Origin: Bacillota bacterium
Lineage (GTDB): Bacteria; Bacillota; Clostridia; Christensenellales; SZUA-584
Length of the DNA: 64,000 nt
Direction: 5' to 3'
Assembly (NCBI GenBank): GCA_023408075.1
Contig: JAEYKW010000025.1
Span: 280,503 to 344,502 of the forward strand
Shown: in pieces, positions 17,101 to 24,363 of the stretch
Position numbering within the stretch: position 1 is the stretch's first letter
Layout of the letters: each line of letters opens with the position of its first letter
The notes under the pieces: model-generated
The model's input: only the letters and a program-made list of their open reading frames with translations
What the model was told of the DNA's origin: nothing
The model's database searches: none
Made by a program: the position numbers and the translations under genes

Positions 17101-17209
17101 TTCTGCGACACAATACTGATCTTGCTTGAAGCAAAATTCTTCGTGAAAAACATTTTACTAATGGCTAAAGCCTTTTGGAACGGACATTATCGGGGGATTC
17201 TTATACTAT

Positions 17210-17244
17210 AAAAGCGGCGATGATATGTGTTTTCCATCGCCGCT
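17210..17244 (-). terminator. Terminator of the GerMN operon
   Basis: A perfect 10-bp stem, AGCGGCGATG (17213-17222) with CATCGCCGCT (17235-17244), followed on the minus strand by TTTTATAG. It lies 57 bases after the last gene of the operon. Confidence 0.75.
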
Positions 17245-17300
17245 ATTCTTTAATTTCAATACTTGAGTTCACAACATTGCCTCATGCAATGTGCGCGGAG

Positions 17301-18845
17301 TTATGAGCCGTTTTTAATGATGCCGTAATTCCTGAAAAACGGATCGGCTATGCACAAATGCCCGGCCAGCGTATCCGCCTGCTCGCCCTCTACGAGAAAC
17401 TGGACCTTGTTGATGCCGTCCATCGCCGTAACGGTGTTGACAATCGCATAAACAAGCAGCATTTCGTTTTTGGCGGAGAGCCCGTCGCAGGCCTCTTTAA
17501 AAGCTTCGGACAGATTCACATAAGCCGTATCGCCCGTCACATTGACCGACAGTATGTCTTTCTCTGTCATGCCCGTATACTGAATCGTGGTCACGCTGCT
17601 GCCGTCGCCCGTCTGGGGCCCGCGCATCAGCGCCCGAACGCGTTCGAGCGGGCTCCATATCTTGCCCTGCTCCATGCTGCGCGATACCTCAAGCAGCAGG
17701 CCCGAATTCGCATATTGAAAATACAGCGGCGCACTCGACCCGACATAGCCGTAAAAATCGCTGCGTTTGGCGCCTTCGCTGCCGTTACCTGTTTTGAGGG
17801 GCGTGCTGCCCGCAAAGAAACGGACCTCCCTCGCATTGGGCACAAAGCCCGTGATGCTGTACACAAGCGCCGCAAATGAAAGCTGCATCTCCTTTGAGCC
17901 CGTAAACAACGAATCGGTGGGCAAAGAGTTAAAATGCAGCTCGATATCGAATGTGAGATCCTCGTTGCTGATGACAGCCGGATTCGCAGCCAGAGCCGTC
18001 GCAGCCATGACCGGGCTCTTCATGGTATTGGTGTTTTTGGGGCCTTTTTTCAGTTCGTCGATGATGGCTGAGATATACCCCGGTGTGTCATCGCCCGTAC
18101 CGGTGGTGGTGTAGGTGATGGTGCGCACCTCCGGCAGTATGTAATCGCCGCTGGCTGAGATGAAATAGAGCACCGTATTGATATCGACGGGCTTCGGTTC
18201 TTGGGGCGAGGCCTGCGTGTTTGAATGGGTCGGCGAAGGGGACGGAGCCGGAGAGCCTTCCGTATCGGTGGTTTCGGCCGGCAGATATTTGGCTCGCGCG
18301 CTCCCGTAGGCTTCGTCTACGGTGCCTGTTTGCTTTTTAAGCGGCGCGGACGGATACCCTTGAAAGCCCTCGCGCAGGCCGTTATAGAAAATATTGACCG
18401 AGGTGGCACCGAGCAGATCGACAACGGTGTTGGCGATCGCGAGCTCCATGGTGTATTTTTGGTCGGCCGCCATCGGCATGCCTTCAAACTTGAGATAGAT
18501 GTTGGCCACGCCGTTGGAAAACTCCAGAAAATCGAGCGTCATGCCCTCGGGCGCAACGCCCTCGAGGCTGTCGTTGGAGGGGCCATTAAGCAGCGCGCGC
18601 ACCGCAGCCTCAGCGGGATTTATATCCTGCTGCACATTGAGCAGCCTTAAGTCAGCGGTCAGCGTACGGCTTTCACTGTTAAGAAAATAGACGGCAGCTT
18701 TTTTGGTGCTGACCATCGCATCAATGCCGCTCATATCCAGCGTGCTGACCGGCACGTCGCGTCCGGCACCCTTGGAATCCTGTATCACGCCGCATCCCGA
18801 CAGCAGTATGCAAGCCGCCAGCATACAGGCAGACAATCGCTTCAT
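17301..18845 (-). CDS. Lipoprotein with three GerMN modules
   Basis: A 514-residue lipoprotein: signal peptide with lipobox ILLSGC (Cys about 18). Three GerMN-like units can be seen: about 48-165 (AAVYFLNSESRTLTADLRLL...AAVRALLNGP), about 215-345 (VLYFISASGDYILPEVRTI...IIDELKKGP) and about 375-495 (LYFQYANSGLLLEVSRSM...RVRALMRGP). The first and second are split by a Ser/Pro/Thr linker. GerMN domains occur in spore germination protein GerM and in actinobacterial LpqB. It lies 4 bp after a second GerMN lipoprotein and downstream of a two-component pair, suggesting a membrane-surface partner of that kinase. The exact ligand is unknown. Confidence 0.85.
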   Translation of the reverse strand: MKRLSACMLAACILLSGCGVIQDSKGAGRDVPVSTLDMSGIDAMVSTKKAAVYFLNSESRTLTADLRLLNVQQDINPAEAAVRALLNGPSNDSLEGVAPEGMTLDFLEFSNGVANIYLKFEGMPMAADQKYTMELAIANTVVDLLGATSVNIFYNGLREGFQGYPSAPLKKQTGTVDEAYGSARAKYLPAETTDTEGSPAPSPSPTHSNTQASPQEPKPVDINTVLYFISASGDYILPEVRTITYTTTGTGDDTPGYISAIIDELKKGPKNTNTMKSPVMAATALAANPAVISNEDLTFDIELHFNSLPTDSLFTGSKEMQLSFAALVYSITGFVPNAREVRFFAGSTPLKTGNGSEGAKRSDFYGYVGSSAPLYFQYANSGLLLEVSRSMEQGKIWSPLERVRALMRGPQTGDGSSVTTIQYTGMTEKDILSVNVTGDTAYVNLSEAFKEACDGLSAKNEMLLVYAIVNTVTAMDGINKVQFLVEGEQADTLAGHLCIADPFFRNYGIIKNGS

Positions 18846-18849
18846 TTCC

Positions 18850-19800
18850 TCACCCCACGTTGATCAGCACATTGACAATCGACGAATAAGACACCTTCCA
18901 AAGCTCATTTTCCAACACGAGAATCACCGGGACCATCGGCCGCTCAATGTCGCCGTTGCGCGTTTTTATCGTATAATTCAGCAGCACCACCGCCGACTGG
19001 CCGTCGCTCATCACATTGACGCCCTTGGGCTCGAATGAATCAAGATCGTTGCTGCCTGTTTCGGCAAGCGCCGCGGAAAAATCCTCACTGTCGGGCTTGA
19101 CCGTCCCGTCGATATTCGTATACGCCGTGTAGTTATAAAGCTCCGCCCAGTTTTTCTTGGAATACGCATCAAGCGCCTGTATGAGCGTTTTTTCAGGCGT
19201 CAGTATCAAATCGCCGTTCCAATACTGCGAATCGAGCGCCTTGTCCTCACCGCCGAAGCCTGCCTCACTGCGCATGATGCGCTGGCTGCCGTTTTTGCGC
19301 TGTACATTGATCTGCACACCGGAATATGTACCCATTTCCGTGATGGTGTTGACGATCGAGTAAATCGCGACCATTTTGCGGTCTTTCGCGCTGCTTTCGT
19401 CCAGCGCCGTCATGGGCGGATCCGTCGTGACAAATTCTTCACTGAGCGTGACGAACAATACATCCGCGTTATTCTCCACGCCCACCAGCGTCACACCTTC
19501 CCAGAACAGGCCCGCGAGCTCGCTGCGGTCGGCCGACGGCCCGGCGATGAGCGCTCTGATCACGGCTTCCTCGCGTTTTTGGCTGACCGGCACATCGATG
19601 GAACGCGTTTCGCCCGCGAGCAGCATTTCGCCCTTGTATGAATAATACAGCCTGACTTTTGACGTATCCTTATTGGCGGCTTCCGCTTTCGGGTTGATAT
19701 CGGGCGTATTTTTATCCGCCGCGCCCTGGCCCGCAGCCGCACAGCCGGACAACACGAGTATGAACGCCATCAGCGCAGCGATTATTCTTCTCTTTCCCAT
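18850..19800 (-). CDS. GerMN-domain lipoprotein with C-terminal NTF2-like domain
   Basis: A 316-residue lipoprotein with signal peptide and lipobox VLSGC (Cys about 20). One GerMN module (about 48-165: VRLYYSYKGEMLLAGETRSI...AVIRALIAGP) is followed by an alpha/beta domain (about 190-316, ALDAYSKKNWAELYNYT...ENELWKVSYSSI) that looks like an NTF2/SnoaL-type cone fold; that part is inference. It lies between the histidine kinase gene (11 bp upstream) and the three-module GerMN gene (4 bp downstream). Confidence 0.82.
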   Translation of the reverse strand: MGKRRIIAALMAFILVLSGCAAAGQGAADKNTPDINPKAEAANKDTSKVRLYYSYKGEMLLAGETRSIDVPVSQKREEAVIRALIAGPSADRSELAGLFWEGVTLVGVENNADVLFVTLSEEFVTTDPPMTALDESSAKDRKMVAIYSIVNTITEMGTYSGVQINVQRKNGSQRIMRSEAGFGGEDKALDSQYWNGDLILTPEKTLIQALDAYSKKNWAELYNYTAYTNIDGTVKPDSEDFSAALAETGSNDLDSFEPKGVNVMSDGQSAVVLLNYTIKTRNGDIERPMVPVILVLENELWKVSYSSIVNVLINVG

Positions 19801-19811
19801 GTTCTTATCTC

Positions 19812-21179
19812 CTATCCCTTGATCGGCAGATACAGCGTGAACACGCTGCCAAGGCCCTCCTCGCTTTGCACCTCAATGCTGCCGCCGTGCAGCAGCGCGA
19901 TTGTCCGCGCAATATACAGACCGAGGCCGCTTCCGCCCGTTTCCCGCGCGCGGGCTTTATCCACGCGGTAAAAACGGTCGAACAGGTGCGGCAGGTCGCT
20001 CTCGGGTATGCCGCAGCCGTCGTCTTTAATCTCGATGGCGGCGTTTGCACCGCTCTTTTGCAGCGAGACCCAGACATGACCGCCTCTTTCCGAATATTTG
20101 ATCGCGTTGTCGATGAGGTTCATCACGGCCTGCATCACCTTCACGGCGTCGCAGTTGACCTCCAGATCGTTATTGACGGTATAGAGCAGCGTCACGTCCT
20201 TTTCGTGCGCGATGGGCTGCAAAGAATTCACGGTTTTGTTGACGAGCTCGCTTAACAGTATCTTTTCTATCTTGAGCGCCTGCGTTTCGCTGTCGGTCTT
20301 CGCGAGCGTCAGCAGGCCTGAAATCACATCGGTTAACCGGTCGATCTCGTTGTTGATATCGCCGAGAAATTCCTTATATATCTTTTCGTCCACACCGTCC
20401 TGATACAGCAGCGACTCGATGAGTATTTTCATCGAGCTCAGCGGCGTTTTAAGCTCGTGGGACGCGTTGCTCACAAACTCGCTGCGCTTTCTGTCGAGGT
20501 TTTCCAGCTTCTCGCTCATCGTGTTGAACGTATCGGCGAGTGCCGCCATCTCGTTGCGCCCCGATACCTGAATGCGCTGATGCAGATTGCCGCGCGATAT
20601 CGACAGCGCGACGGATTTGAGCTCGTTGATCGGGCGCGTGATGTAGCCGGAAAACACCACGCTGATGACGATCACCAGCAGACTCGCCCCCGCCACGATC
20701 AGAAAGACGATGTTGATAAACTCCTGCGTCAGATCGACGACATCCTGAATGTCTGCGGCATACAGCACCGCGCCGATCGTCTCGGATTCGGATGTGACAG
20801 CCGAGGTGTAATACACCGCGTAAAACGGCTGGCCCGTCCCGTCGTCAATCTTGTGAAAGCCGTACGACGTATCGAGCGGGCCGAGCAGCACATCGGATAT
20901 CTCCTTGTGCTCCAGCTTCTGCCCGTTGAGCAGCGAAAAGCTGTCGATCTGCACGATGCCCGATTTGTTGAGCACCAGAAAACGCCCGCCGAACTCCTTG
21001 GAGCTTTCCTCCGCGAGGTCGTACATTTTTTTTGCGTTGGCGCTGCTCAAATACGGTGCCATGCTGACCGCAACGGTATTGGTGTTCTTAAGCTGGTCGC
21101 GCACACGGATGTTGACGAGATAATCTTCCGCAAGATAGGATATGACAAAAGTGACCGCCGCAAATGCGACGGCAGTCAC
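19812..21179 (-). CDS. Sensor histidine kinase (HAMP, HisKA, HATPase)
   Basis: A membrane kinase. After the first helix comes an extracellular sensor (about 20-165) with a Cache-like feel (FLVLNKSGIVQIDSFSLLNG), then a second helix, a HAMP domain, the H-box SNASHELKTPLSSM (His about 240), N-box NLIDNAIKYS and DDGCGIPESDLPHLFDRFY with GGSGLGL. The only standard in-frame start is GTG 21177-21179, but this cuts into the first helix: the codons before it read LLYSIRWRFVFIYLI, which is the expected N-terminus of such kinases. A non-standard start at ATT 21240-21242, nine bases after GGGGAG inside the regulator gene, would restore it. Partner regulator lies directly upstream. Confidence 0.88.
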   Translation of the reverse strand: MTAVAFAAVTFVISYLAEDYLVNIRVRDQLKNTNTVAVSMAPYLSSANAKKMYDLAEESSKEFGGRFLVLNKSGIVQIDSFSLLNGQKLEHKEISDVLLGPLDTSYGFHKIDDGTGQPFYAVYYTSAVTSESETIGAVLYAADIQDVVDLTQEFINIVFLIVAGASLLVIVISVVFSGYITRPINELKSVALSISRGNLHQRIQVSGRNEMAALADTFNTMSEKLENLDRKRSEFVSNASHELKTPLSSMKILIESLLYQDGVDEKIYKEFLGDINNEIDRLTDVISGLLTLAKTDSETQALKIEKILLSELVNKTVNSLQPIAHEKDVTLLYTVNNDLEVNCDAVKVMQAVMNLIDNAIKYSERGGHVWVSLQKSGANAAIEIKDDGCGIPESDLPHLFDRFYRVDKARARETGGSGLGLYIARTIALLHGGSIEVQSEEGLGSVFTLYLPIKG

Positions 21180-21225
21180 GATCAGGTAGATAAAAACAAA
21201 ACGCCACCGTATGGAATACAGCAGG

Positions 21226-21915
21226 TTATTTATCCGAGAAATAGTATCCCACTCCCCACTTGGTCATGATAAACTCGGGCTTTGCCGGGTTATGCTCAAT
21301 TTTCTCGCGCAGGCGGCGGATGTGCACGTCCACCGTGCGCAGGTCTCCCAAATACTCATACTTCCAGATTAGCTCGAGGAGCTTTTCGCGGTCGTACACC
21401 TTGCCTTTGTTGGTGATAAACAGCTGAAGCAGATCGAACTCCTTGGCGGTCAGCGCGACGTCCGCGCTGTCTATCTCCACGCTTCTGTTCTCAAGGTTCA
21501 CCGTCATGTTGCGCGCGCGCAGCACCTGCGGTTCGCGCGTTTTGTCCGTGCCTTCCACGCGCCGGAAAATCGTCTTGATGCGCGCTTTGAGCTCAAGCAT
21601 GTTGAACGGTTTGGTCATGTAGTCGTCCGCACCGTACTCAAGGCCCATGATCTTATCCATGTCGTCATCCTTGGCCGTGAGCATGATGATGGGCACATTG
21701 GACATGCTGCGTATGCGCTGGCACACCTCCATGCCGTCGATCTTGGGAAGCATCAGATCGAGCAGCACCAAATCATATTGACCCGCCGGAAACATTTCGA
21801 GCGCCTGCTCACCGTCAAGCGCTTCATCAACCGTGTAGCCGTCCTGCTGTTCGAGATTGAACCGAAGGCCCTTGATGAGGCTCGGCTCGTCATCAACGAT
21901 CAGTATACGTTTCAT
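21226..21915 (-). CDS. OmpR/WalR-family response regulator
   Basis: A 229-residue protein starting at ATG 21913-21915 (MKRILIVDDE), eight bases after AAGGAG. The receiver domain has the acceptor Asp in LVLLDLMLPKIDGMEV and the Lys in MTKPFN; the winged-helix DNA-binding domain ends in RTVDVHIRRLREKIEHNP...TKWGVGYYF. It is the first gene of a four-gene operon (regulator, kinase, two GerMN lipoproteins). The overall likeness is to WalR/MtrA/PhoP proteins; the target genes are unknown. Confidence 0.92.
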   Translation of the reverse strand: MKRILIVDDEPSLIKGLRFNLEQQDGYTVDEALDGEQALEMFPAGQYDLVLLDLMLPKIDGMEVCQRIRSMSNVPIIMLTAKDDDMDKIMGLEYGADDYMTKPFNMLELKARIKTIFRRVEGTDKTREPQVLRARNMTVNLENRSVEIDSADVALTAKEFDLLQLFITNKGKVYDREKLLELIWKYEYLGDLRTVDVHIRRLREKIEHNPAKPEFIMTKWGVGYYFSDK

Positions 21916-21961
21916 ATATATTTCTCCTTTTTGTCTGTACAATTCAATGATTCCAAGTCCG

Positions 21962-21970
21962 ATTATACCA
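21962..21970 (-). promoter_or_regulatory. Extended -10 of the regulator-kinase-GerMN operon
   Basis: Minus strand TGGTATAAT: a perfect TATAAT (21962-21967) with TG one base upstream. No recognisable -35, as expected for an extended -10 promoter. Confidence 0.6.
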
Positions 21971-22013
21971 CAATATGAAGAATAATAAAATCCCGTGAAA
22001 AATTGTGCTGGAT

Positions 22014-22300
22014 AAAAAAGTATCGCGGTTTAATCATCTGACAAGCTCCAATGTCATTGTTAAGTAAACAACCCCATTATTCCACTGAACCACTCCCCAA
22101 TCAAATGCCCGTTACTTAGGATAGACAAGCAATGACAGTGATCGTGGTTTCCGCTTGCTCGGATAGCGCATCATGATTTTGAACGAACATGAGCGAGAGT
22201 CTCCCTCGGCATACAATCCCATGCAAACGCCCGGCATGAGCTTCGCACTTCACTCACGCAATGCAATGCATGGTTTGATGGGCTTCATCAAACTGCGCCG
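22014..22300. other. Intergenic region with degenerate family B repeat
   Basis: No gene. Around 22125-22290 there are scattered blocks related to family B (CAATGACAGTGATCG, ATGAGCGAGAGTC, CAATCCCATG, CGCACTTCACTCACG) but the palindromic core is broken. The remainder shows nothing I can name. Confidence 0.4.
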
Positions 22301-22316
22301 CGATTGTTTGATATCG

Positions 22317-22353
22317 TTGACATCTGCTATATTTTATAGTAGTATACTCTATA
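22317..22353 (+). promoter_or_regulatory. Promoter with overlapping palindromic operator
   Basis: TTGACA (22317-22322), a 17-bp spacer, TAGTAT (22340-22345). The perfect palindrome AGTATACT (22341-22348) is flanked by TATAG (335-339) and CTATA (349-353), giving a near-symmetric site across the -10. The operon encodes a PadR regulator, so this is a likely autoregulatory operator. Confidence 0.6.
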
Positions 22354-22374
22354 TCAATAAAGGAGGATCATGCA

Positions 22375-22686
22375 ATGCAGCATGTCAGCAGCAGTTTTGA
22401 AGCGTTTATAAAGGAGAGCGGCGCGGTCGGCCCGGCTTTTATGGAAATGGTGATGAAAACATCCGAGGGCAGCGCGCTCGATAAGAAGACAGCAGAGCTC
22501 GCGTATATTTCGGTGCTGGCCGCCGTCCGTCTGCAGGGAGGCCTGCCTTTCCATGTGAAATCCGCCAAAGCACTCGGCGCGACGCGCGAGGAAATCATCA
22601 GCGCGGTGCTCGTGGGTATCCCCGCCGTCGGCCTCACGGTGACTGAGGCGCTTCCGGCCGCGCTTGCGGGCTTTGATGAAGAGTAA
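22375..22686 (+). CDS. Carboxymuconolactone decarboxylase/AhpD-like protein without CxxC
   Basis: A 103-residue protein with the CMD helical pattern: LDKKTAELAYISVLAAVRLQGGLPFHVKSAKALGATREEIISAVLV. In AhpD-type members the middle reads C-x-x-C-x-x-x-H; here the positions are R-L-Q-G-G-L-P-F-H, with the His kept and both Cys lost, and the protein contains no Cys at all. It is therefore unlikely to be a peroxidase. The ATG follows AGGAGGATCATGCA-type sequence with good spacing. First gene of a three-gene operon; its end overlaps the PadR start by 11 bp. Confidence 0.82.
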   Translation: MQHVSSSFEAFIKESGAVGPAFMEMVMKTSEGSALDKKTAELAYISVLAAVRLQGGLPFHVKSAKALGATREEIISAVLVGIPAVGLTVTEALPAALAGFDEE

Positions 22687-23230
22687 GCGCCTATTGTCCG
22701 CCGTCGATTTGATACTGCTCGGCATCGTGCTCGAACGACCCTGCAGCGCTTACGACATACAAAAAAACGTCGAGTACAGAAACCTTTCCAAGTGGGTGAA
22801 GATCAGCTCTCCCTCCATCTATAAAAAAGTGATACAGCTTGAGGAGAAGGGCTATCTTGAAAGCGAACCCGTGCGCGAAGGCAAAATGCCCGAAAAAGCG
22901 GTTTATTCAATCACGCCCGCGGGAAGAGACTACTTCCTCTCGCTGATGAAGCAGACGGCGGCACGGTCGGTCAGCGTACTGTTTGATTTCAATGCCGTAA
23001 TTGCGGGACTCAACAAGGTGTCCAAGGAAACGGCGCTGGAGCTGATTGATGATATCCGCGCAGGAATGGACGAGAGCAAAGCCTATATGGAAAGCATGGT
23101 GCCGCAGCGCAGACACATACCGCTCGTGGGGCGCACGATACTCGATCAGCAGATCGAGGTGCTTACCACACTGCAGGCGTGGATCGACCGTTTCAAGAAT
23201 GAGTTTAATGATACGGAGGCACAAAGATGA
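22676..23230 (+). CDS. PadR-family transcriptional regulator
   Basis: A 184-residue protein from ATG 22676, which lies inside the end of the CMD gene; an upstream in-frame TTG at 22664 is less likely. Residues 1-85 are the PadR winged helix (LLGIVLERPCSAYDIQKNVE...SPSIYKKVIQLEEKGYLES...KAVYSITPAGRDYF), and 90-184 the Vir-type helical dimerisation part. It probably represses its own operon through the palindrome at 22335-22353. Signals sensed by PadR proteins vary, so the inducer is unknown. It ends in an ATGA overlap with the next small gene. Confidence 0.9.
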   Translation: MKSKRLLSAVDLILLGIVLERPCSAYDIQKNVEYRNLSKWVKISSPSIYKKVIQLEEKGYLESEPVREGKMPEKAVYSITPAGRDYFLSLMKQTAARSVSVLFDFNAVIAGLNKVSKETALELIDDIRAGMDESKAYMESMVPQRRHIPLVGRTILDQQIEVLTTLQAWIDRFKNEFNDTEAQR

Positions 23231-23415
23231 CGCGTGAAAAGCGGCTCACCGGCCGCAGGTGCTACGACCATCTCGGCGGAAAGCTCGGTGCCGTGCTGTT
23301 TGATTTTTTTCTCGCGAACGAGTGGATTCACTTGGATGAAGGCAAAAGCACGGTGTACGTGCTGACGCCGAAAGGCGAAGAGGAATTCGCAGCCATCGGA
23401 TTGAAAATCGATTGA
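23227..23415 (+). CDS. 62-residue stand-alone C-terminal piece of an ArsR-like regulator
   Basis: The protein (RCYDHLGGKLGAVLFDFFLA, then STVYVLTPKGEEEFAAIGL) matches the part that follows the helix-turn-helix in many ArsR-type regulators, where the segment 'C.DHL.G.LG..L...L...GW......VTP.G...L..LG' is standard. The DNA-binding half is absent, and the upstream sequence is the PadR gene, not a broken HTH. Start is ATG 23227 in an ATGA overlap with padR. It could be a true small partner of the regulator or a domain relic kept in frame. Terminated by a strong hairpin. Confidence 0.65.
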   Translation: MTREKRLTGRRCYDHLGGKLGAVLFDFFLANEWIHLDEGKSTVYVLTPKGEEEFAAIGLKID

Positions 23416-23422
23416 TCGGAAT

Positions 23423-23460
23423 GCCCGCTCCCTCATACGAGAGGGTCGGGCGTTTTATTT
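23423..23460 (+). terminator. Terminator of the CMD-PadR operon
   Basis: GCCCGCTCCCTC (23423-23434) pairs with GAGGGTCGGGC (23441-23451), allowing one bulge, followed by GTTTTATTT. Confidence 0.85.
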
Positions 23461-23669
23461 GTGGCCGCAATTTTTGGGTGCTGCAATTCAAAATACGCCC
23501 CTTTCCCGTGGAATGCGTCACAGAAGCTCGCACTTAAAACAGAACATAATCAAAAATATTGCAACATAATATTAATATGTCTGCTTACATACAATCACAT
23601 TCAATATTTGTGCAAGCATTCCGGGATGCAGACAGTCCAAAGTATTTACCTCGATATTTTGGAGGCATT

Positions 23670-24077
23670 ATGTATAAAAAGTATATTGTGATCATCGTTT
23701 TGTTTGTTTTATATGCTGCCGCGTGCACGGTCTTTTCCAAACAGCTTGGCGAGCAGCGCGGATTGATATTGACATTGCTGACGCCCGAGCTTCAAAAGGC
23801 ATCCGATGATTTTTATTCGGAGTATTTATCCGACAGCCCGAGCGTCACATATTATTCGGCTAAAATAATGACGTTAAAAAAGACTGAGCACGGATACGAT
23901 GTCAAAATCGGCGTGAAGCCTTATGTCGGGCCCCACTTCCCAGTCGGGTATGACGAGGTTCAATATTTCATCGACAATATAGGCAATGTCACACTCACGG
24001 ATTTTTCGCATAAAAGAAATTATGAGATACCGGAGCGTTTGGGAGTTACGATTAAAAAACCGATCCCGGTATCGTGA
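23670..24077 (+). CDS. DUF3888-like membrane-anchored protein
   Basis: A 135-residue protein from ATG 23670 (MYKKYIVIIV), preceded by TTGGAGGCATT; the open frame extends upstream to 23559 without a site. One N-terminal helix (about 5-22) followed by an exported domain: LLTPELQKASDDFYSEYLS, YYSAKIMTLKKTEHGYDVKI and VTLTDFSHKRNYEIP fit DUF3888, known from B. subtilis-type exported proteins. Function unknown. Monocistronic; the following region carries a family B repeat. Confidence 0.78.
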   Translation: MYKKYIVIIVLFVLYAAACTVFSKQLGEQRGLILTLLTPELQKASDDFYSEYLSDSPSVTYYSAKIMTLKKTEHGYDVKIGVKPYVGPHFPVGYDEVQYFIDNIGNVTLTDFSHKRNYEIPERLGVTIKKPIPVS

Positions 24078-24146
24078 AATGAATCAACACGTGATATAAA
24101 AGCAGCGGCGCAGTGCCGCTGTCCGATTGCTGACAAAAGTCACAAT

Positions 24147-24258
24147 TGTCATCTTGAGCAAGCGACAGCGATGCGACTACGAAGTGGACTAAGATCCCAT
24201 GTTTTAATGCGTTTTGCCATGGGATTCCTCTTCCGCTCACGCTCCATCGGAATCATCA
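24147..24258. repeat. Family B palindromic repeat, copy 3
   Basis: TTGTCATCTTGAGCAAGCG...GCGACTACGAAGTGGACTAAG, core GATCCCATG...GCCATGGGATTCC, then CTCTTCCGCTCACGCTCCATCGGAAT. A fragment GTCATCCTGAGGAGCGAATGG follows at about 24301-24322. These fill the gap between the DUF3888 and radical SAM genes. Confidence 0.8.
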
Positions 24259-24363
24259 TGCACTATGGCACCACAATAAATGAAAAGGCAGGTTAGCGGT
24301 CATCCTGAGGAGCGAATGGTCTCTTTTATCAAGCCCGCGCGTTTGACATGAAAGCCGCCTTTG

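Larger units (their letters stand above)
16871..17300. other. Intergenic region with repeats
   Basis: 430 bases without a gene. It starts with a weak hairpin (TGACT/AGTCA, about 16892-16912), then two small hairpins (GTCACC/GGTGAC and CCCCTCAT/ATGGGG), the family A repeat at 16985-17100 and the bidirectional hairpin at 17213-17244. Nothing coding is seen. Confidence 0.6.

Noticed and set aside
22173..22400. 75-residue plus-strand ORF in the PadR upstream region
   Set aside because: It crosses repeat remnants, the promoter and the start of the CMD gene; no ribosome binding site.
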